Source: Callorhinus ursinus
Taxonomy: Eukaryota > Chordata > Mammalia > Carnivora > Otariidae
Direction: 5' to 3'
Assembly (NCBI RefSeq): GCF_003265705.1
Contig: NW_020312785.1
Coordinates: forward strand, 130,150,898 to 130,214,897
Length of the DNA: 64,000 nt
The notes beneath the pieces were generated by a model. The model did not search any database, was not told where the DNA came from, and worked only from the letters and a program-made list of their open reading frames with translations. Each line of letters starts with the position of its first letter. The stretch's first letter is position 1. The position numbers and the translations under genes were made by a program. This document shows, piece by piece, positions 33,386-45,290 of this stretch.

Positions 33386-33429
33386 CACTGAAATATAAAC
33401 TACATTAGTAGTATTATGTTTGTTAGAAC

Positions 33430-34190
33430 TTTTAAATGTTTTTATTGTGAAATAGCTATCTATCTATAGAAAGTTGCAAAGATATTTTGAGAAGTTCCCA
33501 TACATATTACAGAGCTTGCCTGATGTTAAAATCTTAGATAACCATAGTACAATAAAAAAAAAAAGGAAAATTACATCAGTACAATACTATTAATTAAATT
33601 ACAGATCTTATTTAGATTTCACCACTTTTCCCACTAATGTCCTTTTCCTGTTGGAGAATACAATTCAAGGTCCCATTTTACAGCTCACTTGGCATGTTGT
33701 CTTAGTCTCTTCCCCTCTGTAACTGTTCTTCAGTCTTCCCTTGTCCTTCAAAACCTTGACCCTTTTAATGTTGAATTTGGATCTATTTGATGACTTAAGG
33801 TTAGGTTGAGTTTACGTATTTTGACTAGAATACCACAGCAGTGATGTGCCCTTCTCAGTGCATCCAACTGGGGGCCATGATGTCAATATGTCCTATTGTT
33901 GATGATGTTAACTTTGGTCACTTGTTGAGGCGTGGTGTCTGCTGGGTTTCTCCACTGTAAAGTGAAATTGTTCCCTTTGTGATTAATAAATACCCTGGCA
34001 TATTTTGGGGACTATGGAAATATCTTGTTTCTCCTTCAAATTTTGAGCCGCAATTTTAGCATCTGGTGATCTTGACTGCAACACTCATTACGAGAGTGTT
34101 TGCTTAATGGTGACTTTCTATTTCCCACACTTGTTCTATGTTCAGTAATTCAATTTTTTTCCTAGAAGAAAGAGTTGTTCCTTTTTCCTC
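33430..34190. mobile_element. L1M-type 3' UTR, likely antisense
   Basis: 'tttttattgtgaaatagcta', 'ccactaatgtccttttcctg', 'ggatctatttgatgacttaa', 'gatgatgttaactttggtca', 'gtctgctgggtttctccact', 'gtgattaataaataccctgg' and 'aattttagcatctggtgatc' follow an old L1 3' UTR consensus that I remember. Orientation with respect to L1 is not certain. Confidence 0.65.
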
Positions 34191-36192
34191 ATTTATTTAA
34201 TTGAATTACTATGGGTTATAATCCAATAAAAATAAGTTAAAGTATTGGTGTGGAGGAGAGAACTACAGACAGGTAGTTCAGAATTGTGGAGTATAATCAA
34301 TGTTAATCGAATCAGAAATGTTTGAGTATGTGAACATGTTAGCAAGCATTTAACACTTAATTTTTAAATCCATAATACACTGGAATTCTAGGTATTATGA
34401 ACTACACATCTTATTTCTCAAATCTCATAGTATAAACCAAAAGTCTTAATTATATTGCTATTTTATTATGTGTTTCTAAAGATGCACAATATATTCATTG
34501 CTTTGGGAAACAAAACTTGCCATGTTATATTATTCCAAAATATGTATGAGAAAATAGCATTTTCTTATGTATAGAAACATGGTACTAATTAGAAAAATGG
34601 AATTTAGACAGTGGCATTTTATTTATCATGTATCTATTACTATAGATTGATGTAGGAACTATAATATATAATCTCATTCCCAGGCCTAAGTATATTCAGA
34701 AGCAACATTTACATAAACTTATCATGGAATAGTAGCAAGAGAAATATAATTTTATTAACCCTGGGGCTCTCCTGGAATATTAATAAGAATATTTAGGACT
34801 GAGAGCTAATAGTATAATTTGGAATGATATGTCTCTACTAAATGCAAACACCTCTTGTTCTATCATGTGTATTTCTTCTAATTTTTGTTAGCAGAGCCTG
34901 AGTTGAAGACTAATTAATTTAATGGTCAGATGTAGTGTGTAGTAGGTAAAGGTGATACCTATATAAGTTTTTGAAAACAGTTTCAGTTTAAAGGAATGGA
35001 AGCATTCCTTAGGTGCACAGTCATTCTTAAAAGCTCTCTTTAGCCATTTAAATGTCTTTTTCAAAAAAGATAAGATTAAAATCAGAAGTTTTGATATATT
35101 TCCTCATGCATCTGAAATTGGTCATAATAAATTTTATATGACAGTGATTTTTTTCAAAAACCGTAACTATATCTTTTTTAAAAAAAATACATAAATGCAC
35201 AATCTTTCTAAAACTCTAGAAAGACTTAGTAATAGAAAGTCCCAAGAATTTTTAAAAAGTGGAGTGCAGATGTGGCTTGATACGGAATTTGTTGAGTCAG
35301 TGAAAAACAATTGCAAGGCCTTCAACTTCCTCTGCAAAATAGTCAAGATTCACTTGTGAAGATGTTGATGGAACATGGTCACATGATCACAGCCAAGCCA
35401 CCCAGCACAGCTGGGACTGACCTACCATGCTAAAGGCTGGCAGTTGCAGTGAAAATCTACCTGCCCAAGAGGGAGAGTTCTAGGACTGTTCCTCCACTTA
35501 CCTCTGAGAACAGCGGCAGGTGGACAGAGACTTCTGAGGAGGGCGACTGAAGATCACTGAGGGACAATTAAAGGCCTATAGGTAGTGATAATTGAGGGCC
35601 TGTTAATGAAATGGGAAAACTCCCTGTCTACAGGCCTCCAACAGGCATGTGGAATTTCTAATCAGCTTGTAAAGATATTAACACATTTTCCTTTGTATGT
35701 ACCTTTCAAGATGTATCATTTCCTACATAATTTTACAAAAAAAAAACATGCTTTCAGAATGTGGGGGGAAGGCCCTGCTCACCATCCACATGTCACCATG
35801 ACATAAAGGGGAGATAAAGGCAGTACATATGCAAAGTTCCAAAACGTTCCAAAATGAGAACAGTAAAGGACACAAAATGAGTGTTTTGAGGCTGGCTTTT
35901 ACTGTATACATGTTTAAAATGGTTATTTTTGTCCTAGTGAATGAACTGTTAGCATTACATGGTTACTGTCCTTTGGTCCAACATTTGTCCTAAAATCTCT
36001 TTGGTTTATGTTAATACCCAATTGGTTTATATCTGACCAATTTTTTTTGTTGGTAGTTTCCTGGTATGTCTTATCATTTGTTAACTGTTCTGTGCTTTAT
36101 ATGGGCCCCTCATAAATAGCATACAGTTGAATTTTGTTTGTGAAATTTTTTTTTCCTGCTTGGCATATTTCCTTCACATTGCTTTTTAAAAA
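34191..36192. other. AT-rich repeat-poor stretch, no gene
   Basis: About 2 kb with very high AT content in 34200-35230. Frames 35585-35806 (+) and 35723-35911 (-) overlap each other and are unrecognised. Confidence 0.5.
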
Positions 36193-36262
36193 TTATTTTT
36201 TGCTTTCTTCATCCTCCATTTTAAATTCCTCAGGTGTCTCATCAAAGTCTTGGTCTACTGTT
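36193..36262 (-). CDS. Possible terminal coding exon (speculative)
   Basis: Read on the minus strand, a pyrimidine-rich tract ending in AG ('ctattctatgtcctcaacag', acceptor near 36258) is followed by an acidic frame that reads VDQDFDETPEEFKMEDEESK-K when in phase, and stops at TAA at 36193-36195. The frame stays open upstream to an ATG near 36322 (43 codons). The acidic/Lys-rich tail looks like a protein C-terminus, but I do not recognise the protein. No AATAAA was noticed close downstream, and repeats begin at 36340. It could equally be chance. Confidence 0.12.
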
Positions 36263-36339
36263 GAGGACATAGAATAGGAGAAAAGCTGGCTGGAGGTTCT
36301 GAGAGGTAGCTGGGGCATATCCATGGTAAGAACCACAAG

Positions 36340-36562
36340 GCAGGAATTCTCAGTACCAGCGCTACTGATATTTGGAGCCAGATAATTCTTGTCAGGGGCT
36401 GTCCCATGTATTGCAGGATGTTGAGCAGCATCCTTGGCCTTTACCCATTAAATGCCATTAGTACTCCCCAGCTGTGATAACCGAAAATACCTCCAGACAT
36501 TGCCATGCTTTCTCTGGAGTAAAGGGTAGGGGGTAAAATCAACCTGGTTGAGAACCACTGCT
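36340..36562. mobile_element. hAT-type MITE, family not named
   Basis: Same family as 16462-16667: 'gcgctactgatatttggagc', 'cagataattcttgtcagggg', 'tgtcccatgtattgcaggat', 'tacctccagacattgccatg' and the right terminus 'acctggttgagaaccactg'. The frame 36448-36675 lies across it and is not a gene. Confidence 0.8.
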
Positions 36563-39544
36563 GTAACATGATCTATGTGTACCATTTGTTGGGCATCCCC
36601 CAACATCCCCCATCCCCCAAGCGTCAGGATTTCTGTGGTTCCTCTTGGACTGATAGGATTTGCCAGAGGGGGCAAAAGACACTTATTAACTCCTGCCTGT
36701 AAAGTAAAGACCTGGTTGAAAATATTTTTTCATTCCCCGTGTCCTCTTCGGCGGAAGGCCCATTTTGCTCAGTGTTCCCCACCCTCCTCTCCATGAACGT
36801 GGCTTAGCCAACAATGGCAGTCCCATTCTCTGACAAATGCACATATGACAGAAAACTAATTAGACCTAAGGGAGAGTTTTCACTGGTGATAGCAAGAGTG
36901 TCTGGAAAAGGCTTCCTTCTTATAAGAACACATAGGATGGGCAGTTTTCTCATTGGATGGAGGGTGTGGGGATGGATTGTGATGCCTGGAACTGCATGAG
37001 GGGAGCTAAAGTTGAGGCTGCAGAAATGAGGGGTCCTTATGACCATGTGGAACCACTAACTTAATCAACCCTGGAAACAAATTGTAGATTTTTTTTCCCC
37101 TAAACTTGGATTTTATAAATCTCCTTATTTGAGCCATTCATTTGAATCTGGACTTTTAAAAAATTTGCAACTGAAGTCCTTTTAACATTTTTCCCAAAGT
37201 TAGTTGCACTTTATAGTTGTTGACCTCAAATAATTACATCCTTTTATATGCATCAGTCCTTAGATACTCAGTGGTGAAAGATCCGCATTTACGTAGACAT
37301 ATTTGAAGCTAGACTTTGAAGAGTCTTCATGTGGGATTTTTTTTTTTTTGTCCACTAAAGGAACATTTTTAAACCCAAAAGAATGGTGGGCTAAGAAGCA
37401 AATAAACTTTTAAATACTATAAAGTGCAAGAATCAAGAAACTGGGCAAAGCAGGAACCCTATTGTTTTGACATTCTAATTATAAATACATTAGACTTGGT
37501 GCAAAAAATCATCAAACCATCAGTCTTGGCAATGGTTAAGTTAATTCACTTTTTGAAGTTCAATAACTCATCTGTGAAGTGTCAGCAGCTGGATCTTGTT
37601 AATGGTAAGCCTTTCATTCCTGTTAAATCAATTGTAAATAATAGAACCCCTCAGAGAAAAATGATGAAATAAGCATTGATTTCCAAATTGGGTGTCAGAT
37701 ACAGCATTAATAAAACACATTGCAAGCAAACAAGTACCGAATATACTCTGATCACTGAAATAGCAATCAGGAGGGAAAAAATCAATGATTTTTGTGTAAG
37801 TTGCTAATATTTTTACATTTCATTTGTATCTATGTATCATCCGATCAGATTTCTCATTTTAGGCCCTGTATGGTTATTTAATTTTCATTATCTTCACCAG
37901 CAAAACCAGGTAGTTTTGTGTAGTGTTAGATTTGTTTCTCCCTTCTTCTAAATAGGTGACAAGCCTCTGGTCACAGTTTTTTTATTTGTTGTTTTTGTTT
38001 TTTTCTTAGTTGACTGACACCAGTGATTTTGTTGTGTTTAATGCAATGCAATAATCATTTACAGCAAGTCACATAAAAACTGTGGAAAAATGTAACCACT
38101 CTCGTAAAACTTTTAGGGAAAATAAAGCCCCCTAGCAGGTGTACATAAAAGTGCTCTCTGCCTACAAACTCTTTAATGTTAATGCCAGTGTCTTTGAATA
38201 CCACATACGGGGTCTGGCTAAAAGGAAAATGTGTCTGTGAGCTGTTGATTATCAAACAAATGGGGTTGGAAGGGCAATGCCATGTTATTTGGTAGACTGA
38301 AATAGGAAAGCCATTAGGAGCTCTATTCATTGAGCATTTTATGAAGTACTAGTTGGAGGGAAAGTACTTATAAATTTGTTCTAAAGCCATATATGGGACA
38401 GGGGTGGAGAGAGAAAGGGTGAAACTTTCAAAAGAACGTCCCAAGCTTCACGAAGTTAAATAGCACAAATTTTTCCAAGGTTCTAACAATAAAGTAGCAG
38501 GGACATGGTGGTGGTCGATTTGGGCTTGATTTTTCTGTTTGAGTGCTGTTTTCCTCATGTCTCATTACTAATTACATTTTGTCTTTTAGTCTATTGTGTT
38601 TTTCTCTTTATTTCTAGGTTTCTTTATAAAACCTCTTTGAAGTTATTCAAATAATGTTTTAACTGTTTGCAATTCAATGGCATTTGACCATTTGCTATCT
38701 ACTGTTGTCCTTGACCTCAATAGCAGACCAGTGACTCTTTGTAGGAACTCCATTTTGATGTAGATGGGATCCAAGAGTAGATGACATTCAGATGGTCACT
38801 GCAAAAAAATAGAAATGGAAGCTATTACCCACTAGAAAGAAAATATTACGAGCTGAATCAAGATGTGAAGTGACAAATGTAAAGCAACATATGTACAGGG
38901 AACAGGGAACTTGGGATCTGACATCCTTTTCCCAACCCACACACAGACCAACTACTGTGTATTCCAAAGAGGAAAACGAGATGGTCACAGAACTTAAATT
39001 ATGTCACATGAAGAATACTTGAAGGTCCTGGAAAATTGTAGCTGGGCGTAAAGAAGACTCAGACTCAAGTAGTCTACCAACTGCTCAAGATCTGTTGTAT
39101 TAGGATGATCATAAAATTTTCCAAATAAGGGGAATCTTTGAAAGTAAAAGGGAAGTAGTAGTAAAGCTTAGGTTGGGAGAACTATCACATACAAGAACTG
39201 CAGTGTTGGGTTGTCTGGTCATCCTAATTTTGAAGAGTTTGACTGCTAGCCTCCAAGGGTTCAAGTAGGATCAATGGGAATGGGAGAGGGAGGCATTGGA
39301 TTATTGTATAAGGAAGGGATTTGTAAGGTACCATTGGGTGTCTGAAATGGGATGCCCATCTTTGGGAATTCCAGGTAGTCAACGGAATTCCTCAAATATG
39401 ATTGTGAGGCCATTTAACAAGGACAATTTAGTGGGGATTTGAGCTCAGAATTGTGGTTGGACCAAATGAACTTGAATATTGTTGCAAACCTTGAGAGTCT
39501 ATGGTCCTAAATGTTAAATGAAGTTTCACAGAGAGTTGTACTTT
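36563..39544. other. Long repeat-poor stretch, no gene
   Basis: About 3 kb with several unrecognised frames of 60-91 codons on both strands (36575, 36804, 37424, 38055, 38788). No splice-flanked coding block was convincing, and no mobile element was seen. Absence of repeats over 3 kb may reflect constraint or merely undetected divergence. Confidence 0.5.
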
Positions 39545-39803
39545 CTAAGTCAAGTCGTCTTTTTTTTTTTAAGAATTTTATTTTTTTATTATATTTTTAA
39601 GATTTTATTTATTTATTTGAGAGAGAGAGAGAATGAGAGACAGAGACCATGAGAGGGAGGAGGGTCAGAGGGAGAAGCAGACTCCGTGCTGAGCAGGGAG
39701 CCCGATGCGGGGCTCGATCCCGAGACTCCAGGATCATGACCTGAGCTGAAGGCAGTTGCTTAACCAACTGAGCCACCCAGGTGCCCCCTAAGTCAAGTTG
39801 TCT
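39545..39803 (-). mobile_element. Young CAN SINE with 16-bp target-site duplication
   Basis: SINE body is 39561-39787. 'ctaagtcaagtcgtct' (39545-39560) and 'ctaagtcaagttgtct' (39788-39803) differ at one base. The tail region carries a duplicated T-rich segment (two 'aagattttat'-type units), which makes it longer than its sisters. The 'gaggagggtcagagggag' block marks its subfamily. Confidence 0.95.
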
Positions 39804-42080
39804 TAAGATCCATTAGTAGAATTGTATTCTAGAATGAGTGTAGTCTAGTATGGCTGGAGTGTAGCTCTGAGTCACTGATGTCTGAATGAACTAATATTTT
39901 GGTCAGGAATGAGCTGGACAGAAACTTTTTAGGTGGTAGGACCTACTGTTAAGACCAGTAAACTGAACTGGGTAAGACACAAAATTAAGGTATAGTTTGG
40001 AGACCTTGGGCCGTGAAGTAAAACTCCCTCTGAAGCAGGGTCTGTGATCCCTAGAATGCTCTTGTGAGGAGCCAGGATGATATTTCAAATAGCACCTCTG
40101 AAATTCTTTACAGGGAAGTTGCATCATATGTGCATTTATGCTACTTGAGCTATATAGATGACAGATAGATATATATTAAATAGTACTACAAAACTGTCCT
40201 CTGTATTTGTATGCATTACATGTCACCTATTTCATAGATAGTACTTCATAGAATGATTTAGAGGATTTTCAAGAATGATCTTGACTTAGTGATTTTGGCC
40301 TCATTTGCCTACATAGCTCTGAAACCGTGTCCTAGGGTATTCCTTATGTCTATCCAATAACTCCTTTTTTCTAGGTCAGCTCTAGCTTCATGTTCTTTGG
40401 AAAACCTTCCCTGCTAGCCATGGCTACACATGGCCAAAGCTATCTTAGCCTTTGGTCGCATTTCTTGTCTGTAAGGCAAATTTTAGCATTGAGATACACC
40501 TGGCTCTGTTGTCCTCCATTTGTAGTTTGGGGTACACCTCTCTAACTAGACTTCACACCTCTTACCCAAGGAACTGAGTCACTCATTTCTTTGGAATCCT
40601 CCAAAGTGTGGTGCACCCTGTGGATGGTTGTTCAGTTGAGCTGGGCTCCCCTCATTCTTAATTGAAGAGACTGTTGCAGGAGCCTCATGATGCCTGACCT
40701 CCCAGGTGGAAATATCTAAAGATATTGTTTGCTACTCTGGGGGTAGCCTGATCCATACAGAAAGACTGAAGGGCAATCATGGGAAGGAGACCTTATTTGT
40801 TAATTTAATTTTAGACTGCTCTTCTATGTTAGATTTCAGTGTCCATGGTATATAGAGCATGGGATCACAAAAGTTTTCTAATTATTTTAAAATGTTCTCT
40901 GTCCCTTTGGGAGTTTTGCATATAAACTGGCTGATTTCATAGTTAGGGTTTCATATTTGAGATTCCTATTTTACATAAAATACAGTATTAACAGTTTGAA
41001 AAGTATTCCTCACATAAGAACCGTAACTTGAACTTCTCTAATTCCTGCTTTTTTGAATTACTGCCATGGAGGCATGAAAATTGGTATATTCTGAACACCT
41101 GCAGGTTCAGGTTTCATAAGTAAGGACCTTCAATTACAAAATATTCTGTGCACAATGGGATTGCAAAAGGATTTAAAGTCAGATTTCTTCTGTTAACTGG
41201 TATGCATGAGAAAAAAAAATGATACATGGAGAACTTTTGGGCTGGGGAGAGACAAAAGGGTACTTTCTAATACAATGGAAAATTTTTTTTTTTACAAACT
41301 ACGCAATGTATGATTTATATCTGTAGTATACAGGAAGGTAAATCTTGGCTGAGGCCAATTTATTGTAGCACATCTCTATAGAGTATTAACTGTGAGCAAT
41401 GATTCATAAATGTGCATGTTGAACCTCACTTCAAGTTCCTTTGCTCCTTATTGTTAGATTAGTGACTGCATCTTTGAGCCTCAGCACTGTTTCATGAAAG
41501 AATTCATGGTTTTGCTTATGTAGAATATGAAATGATAGGTAAGTACTTAATTAAGAGACCTAGCAACAACTGAACAACAGATTGTTTCCACTTACTGTAA
41601 TGAAAGACTGTGATGTGTGGGCCAGCTTCTGGAATAATCTAACTGGCACAGCCGCCACTTCTAGAAATGATGCCCAGTATCATGGTTGATTATGCATCAT
41701 GACCTCTTAAGTCGTCTTTCTCCTTCCAGTCTTTGCTTTGTAATATAACCCTGGAGCTAGCCACTTGGGAGAAAGCACATGGTTGACTTGTAGCAACTCT
41801 GGCAGGTTTTGGTTTGGCCAGCAGTGGTTTGACTGTGGCCTTAGTACTCCTGGCCTTATGGAGAAGGCTGACCACTTCGGAGGCCAGGCCGGTGCAGTAA
41901 GGATTGAGGCAGCACATCTTCAGTGGCTTTTATCTGGATCTTGGCCCATACGTGCTAGAACACTAGCTGGTCCATCAGCACTGTTGGAGTGCCCATGGCA
42001 TACAGGCACATGTGGGTTACTGTTCAGATTACATGACTCTATTAGTGCTGAAACTACCAGGAGTTTTCATTTTTAAGGGT
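39804..42080. other. Repeat-poor stretch, no gene
   Basis: About 2.3 kb. Frames 39903-40127 (-), 41690-41917 (-) and 41765-42076 (+, 103 codons) lack domains. The last two overlap antisense to each other. Confidence 0.5.
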
Positions 42081-42302
42081 AAGAAAACTTTGTTATTTTT
42101 TTTAAATTATTTGAGAGAGAGAGAGAGAGAGAGAGAAAAGAGACCAAAAGAGAGCACATGCACTTAAGAGGGAGAAGCAGACTCCCTGCTGAGCAGGGAA
42201 CCCGATGTGGGGCTTGATCCCACGACCCTGGGATTATGACCTGAGCCGAAGGCAGATGCCTAACCAACTGAGCCACCCAGGTGCCCCAAGAAAGCTTTAT
42301 TT
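42081..42302 (-). mobile_element. CAN SINE with 15-bp imperfect target-site duplication
   Basis: SINE body is 42096-42287 with an expanded GA run. Flanks 'aagaaaactttgtta' (42081-42095) and 'aagaaagctttattt' (42288-42302) are similar but diverged. The 112-codon minus-strand frame 42073-42411 runs through the SINE. Confidence 0.92.
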
Positions 42303-42489
42303 CATGGTAATAGTAGAATAGCCATCTATAATCCTTTTCCCACATCCTGAAATGTGAGAGATAGGCTGTTTTACAGAGGATAGGAAGTTCTTTTTTACAA
42401 CATAATAACATTAAGGAAGCTTAACTAGAATAGCAAATACTTAGGTAGTTCTTGGTACCTAAGTAAAGTAAATATTTCCTATATATTGA

Positions 42490-42600
42490 TAAGCTGTCAC
42501 TGTAACCCTATGAGAATTGAAGCCAGAAAAATACCTTACCCAGGTACTAGTGGTGGAGCTGGAATTTGAACCTGGACAATCACAGCCTCGTCTCTAAGGG
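42490..42600 (-). repeat. MIR SINE fragment (minus)
   Basis: 'actgtaaccctatgagaatt', 'ccttacccaggtactagtgg' and 'ggagctggaatttgaacctg' are reverse-complement MIR landmarks. It lies head-to-head with the plus-strand MIR that follows. Confidence 0.75.
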
Positions 42601-42614
42601 ATCATGCATAGTGG

Positions 42615-42805
42615 CTCAAAGCTGAGGCCCGGTAATCAGTCAAGGTCGGATTTAAGTGCAGGCAACCTGAAACTTAACAGTCAAGTTTTCTATTGATACT
42701 GTTTTTATGCAATCTGTAAAATGAGAATTGTAATAGAATTTAACTCCAAGGTTTTGGGAATTGTAAGATCTCTGGCATTTAAAGCGCTCAATAAATGTTG
42801 CCTTA
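42615..42805 (+). repeat. MIR SINE (plus)
   Basis: 'tgcaatctgtaaaatgagaa', 'ccaaggttttgggaattgta' and 'gcatttaaagcgctcaataa' then 'atgttgcc' define the 3' half; the 5' half is diverged. Confidence 0.75.
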
Positions 42806-44599
42806 GGATTTATAATGATGGAAATAGAAGGGCTATCAATTGATGGGTTTAGAACAGTCTAGCGTATAGCCCATAAAACATGAGGGAGGGACTGTGTGTG
42901 TGGTGGGGAGGAGGGATTGGCCAAGACTGGGGAAGGGGAGAGGTGCCCATATGCTTGTTTTGGACCACGTAGTTTAATCTGCTCCATAGATTTGCCATCG
43001 CAGGAGTGGATAGCTGAACTTTACCTCAGACCTCGGGTTTAACTTCATTTATAAGAAGTTCACTTCACTTTACAGCTGACAGTCCTGGATCTTATTTAAC
43101 TGGAAAACAGCAACTGTCAGACTAATTTCCTCTTGATAATTTTGTAAATTTCCTTCTCTAATTGGATAATAGAATTATTGGGAATTTTGCAAATAGAAAA
43201 TGGAACAATCTGCTGAGGGCAGGAAGTGATAGCAATGTGTTGGACTATATAGGACCTTACTGCGCACAATCCGGGCCTCGAGTTGTGGATTCATCAAAAT
43301 CCACGGAGCTGCCATCTCGTTTCATTTATTTTTACTTCCTCTTCTCACATTGCTGATGTGGGTCCATTACCACAAACCATCATTATCTCTTTTAGCAGTT
43401 CTGCTTTTCTTCACTAACTCCTCCTGGGGCAGATGAACTTCTCTAATAAGATGGTCGGCTTCGTGCATTCAAATCTGGGTTTTTCCACTGGTGAACCAAA
43501 GGAGGAGAGAGAAATCGTGACTTTTGGGAAAACGACGTGCTTGCAACATCTAGTTACTACACAGTTAACATTTTTTCATTACCTTATATTTGTTAAAAGG
43601 GGGGATAGTCGCTCAGGAAATACCGGGAACCAAATCACAATTTGACTAGTTCGATAAAGAGTGTTATATTGATGAAATTGTATGGTAGAAGTTGTTGCCA
43701 ATTTTTGGCGATCTTGAAATCAAAGCAAGCATTGGCTTAGGATGCTTTTAAATTTTAAACTTTCTGTTAGTGTTTGGGTAGTGTCTCCCTCCACTCTCCA
43801 AATGTATTTAGTTACCTCTTAAAAGAGTTCAGATTTTTGGCAAACCATTCAAAGAAGTTAACTTTGGGCTAAGAGTAAGAACATTAAAAAAAAAAAAAAC
43901 TGAAAAGTTTGGATTGCCATGAAAGAAAATTTTAATAATGAATATTTGTGCAGCACATTGATATCTTAATGTGATCAGCAGTACACCCAACCATGATGTT
44001 GATCACCACTCTGCCTTACCAGATGAAAATAGTGAAGAATTTGGGCAACCTAAGTGTGACGTAGGTTTACTTCTGTTTGTGCTAACAATGATAGACTCTT
44101 TTCATTCTTTGAGGTTAACATTTTTCTGTCCTCTACAAGCAGTTGCCTTGCTGGTGGTGTCCATCGGGGCTCAATGACAGCTATGCTGATTTTCCTTCTC
44201 CCAGTTGGCGCCAAGCTTCAGCCTGCAGGTGTTGCTAACTTGTCAGGTCCCGGAACATGGCGGCCATTGAAGTTCCTTAGATGGTTCTGTCCCAGTTACT
44301 GATGGGAGATTCCAGGGAACTCAAGACCCACTCTCTTGTTGATGATACTTCACACTCTGAGAATTTAAACTTGTGTTTTTTGGGGAGCACCAAAGGTAAA
44401 TGTGACTTAGCTATGCTCTGTTTCAATATAGCCTTGAAATGCGGGCCCCCATAGGATGTAGGAAAACCTAGCTGAACAGAAAAATGGACCATCTGGCCTT
44501 TAACCAGTTCTTGAATAGGGAGGTTTGTGTTCTGTCTTTACCTGGGTGAAGAGTTATTTGTGTGAGTGCTTCCTAAATGCTTTGGCAGTGTTTCATGCT
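42806..44599. other. No gene recognised
   Basis: About 1.8 kb. Short unrecognised frames at 43162, 43433 and 43971 (+) and 44277 (-). An A13 run lies near 43887. Contains a YY1-like motif (see 44253). Confidence 0.45.
44253..44270 (-). promoter_or_regulatory. YY1-like motif (low support)
   Basis: Plus strand 'gaacatggcggccattga' reads on the minus strand as 'tcaatggccgccatgttc', close to the YY1 core GCCGCCAT. A lone match in 64 kb is expected by chance, so function is only a possibility. Confidence 0.2.
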
Positions 44600-44750
44600 G
44601 CATGCTGGAGCCTCTGGAGTTGGACAGATGGGGTTTGAGTTTGGATTTATGTATCAGCTGTGTGACTGAGACAAATTACTTAACCCTTCTAAGCCTGCAT
44701 TTCTTCATCTGTGAAATGGGAATTATTAGGGTATTGGATGTGTACCCATC
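44600..44750 (+). repeat. MIR SINE (plus)
   Basis: 'cagctgtgtgactgagacaa', 'attacttaacccttctaagc', 'tgcatttcttcatctgtgaa' and 'atgggaattattagggta' are classic MIR. Confidence 0.85.
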
Positions 44751-45059
44751 AGCAGCCTCTGTGAACTGTAGCTTACCACTTGTGAGTAAAGTAGCACAGT
44801 TAAAATTCACATGGAAAAGCTTGGTGCATTTAGATCTGTCTGCAAAGTTGTGACCCATACAGTCCATAAAATTTGATTTTTAGCAAATGAAGTACTGGAC
44901 ATAAAAAAATCTCCCCAAGGACTGTAAATCTCAATTTTGGATAATATCCTATGACATCTTGCCATAGAAGTCCCTATGTGCACGTTTCTGTTTTTCATCT
45001 GGAGGGTCTTTGAAGCTCGGCTCTGGGTCACTCCCGCACACCATACAGCACCTCTCACA
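44751..45059. other. No gene recognised
   Basis: About 300 bp between two same-orientation MIRs. Minus-strand frames 44676-44867 and 44807-45100 overlap the MIRs and are not genes. Confidence 0.5.
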
Positions 45060-45290
45060 TCAGTTAATACCATGGATTCAGAAGCCCAGCCTACCTGCAC
45101 TTGAATCTTCTCTGTAGGACTTACTGAGGGGCCTCGGTCAAGTTACTTAGCCTCCTTGTGCTTCAGTTTTCCCATCTCCCAAATGGTAAGAATAACAACA
45201 TCTCCTTTAAAGGTTACTTGTGAGTATTATAATGATTTAAATGTTTTATCTGCATTCCTCAGACTATGGTAAACATCCAGTCAATGTTAC
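45060..45290 (+). repeat. MIR SINE (plus)
   Basis: 'ggcctcggtcaagttactta', 'gcctccttgtgcttcagttt', 'tcccatctcccaaatggtaa' and 'ggttacttgtgagtattata' follow MIR order, nearly full length. Confidence 0.85.
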
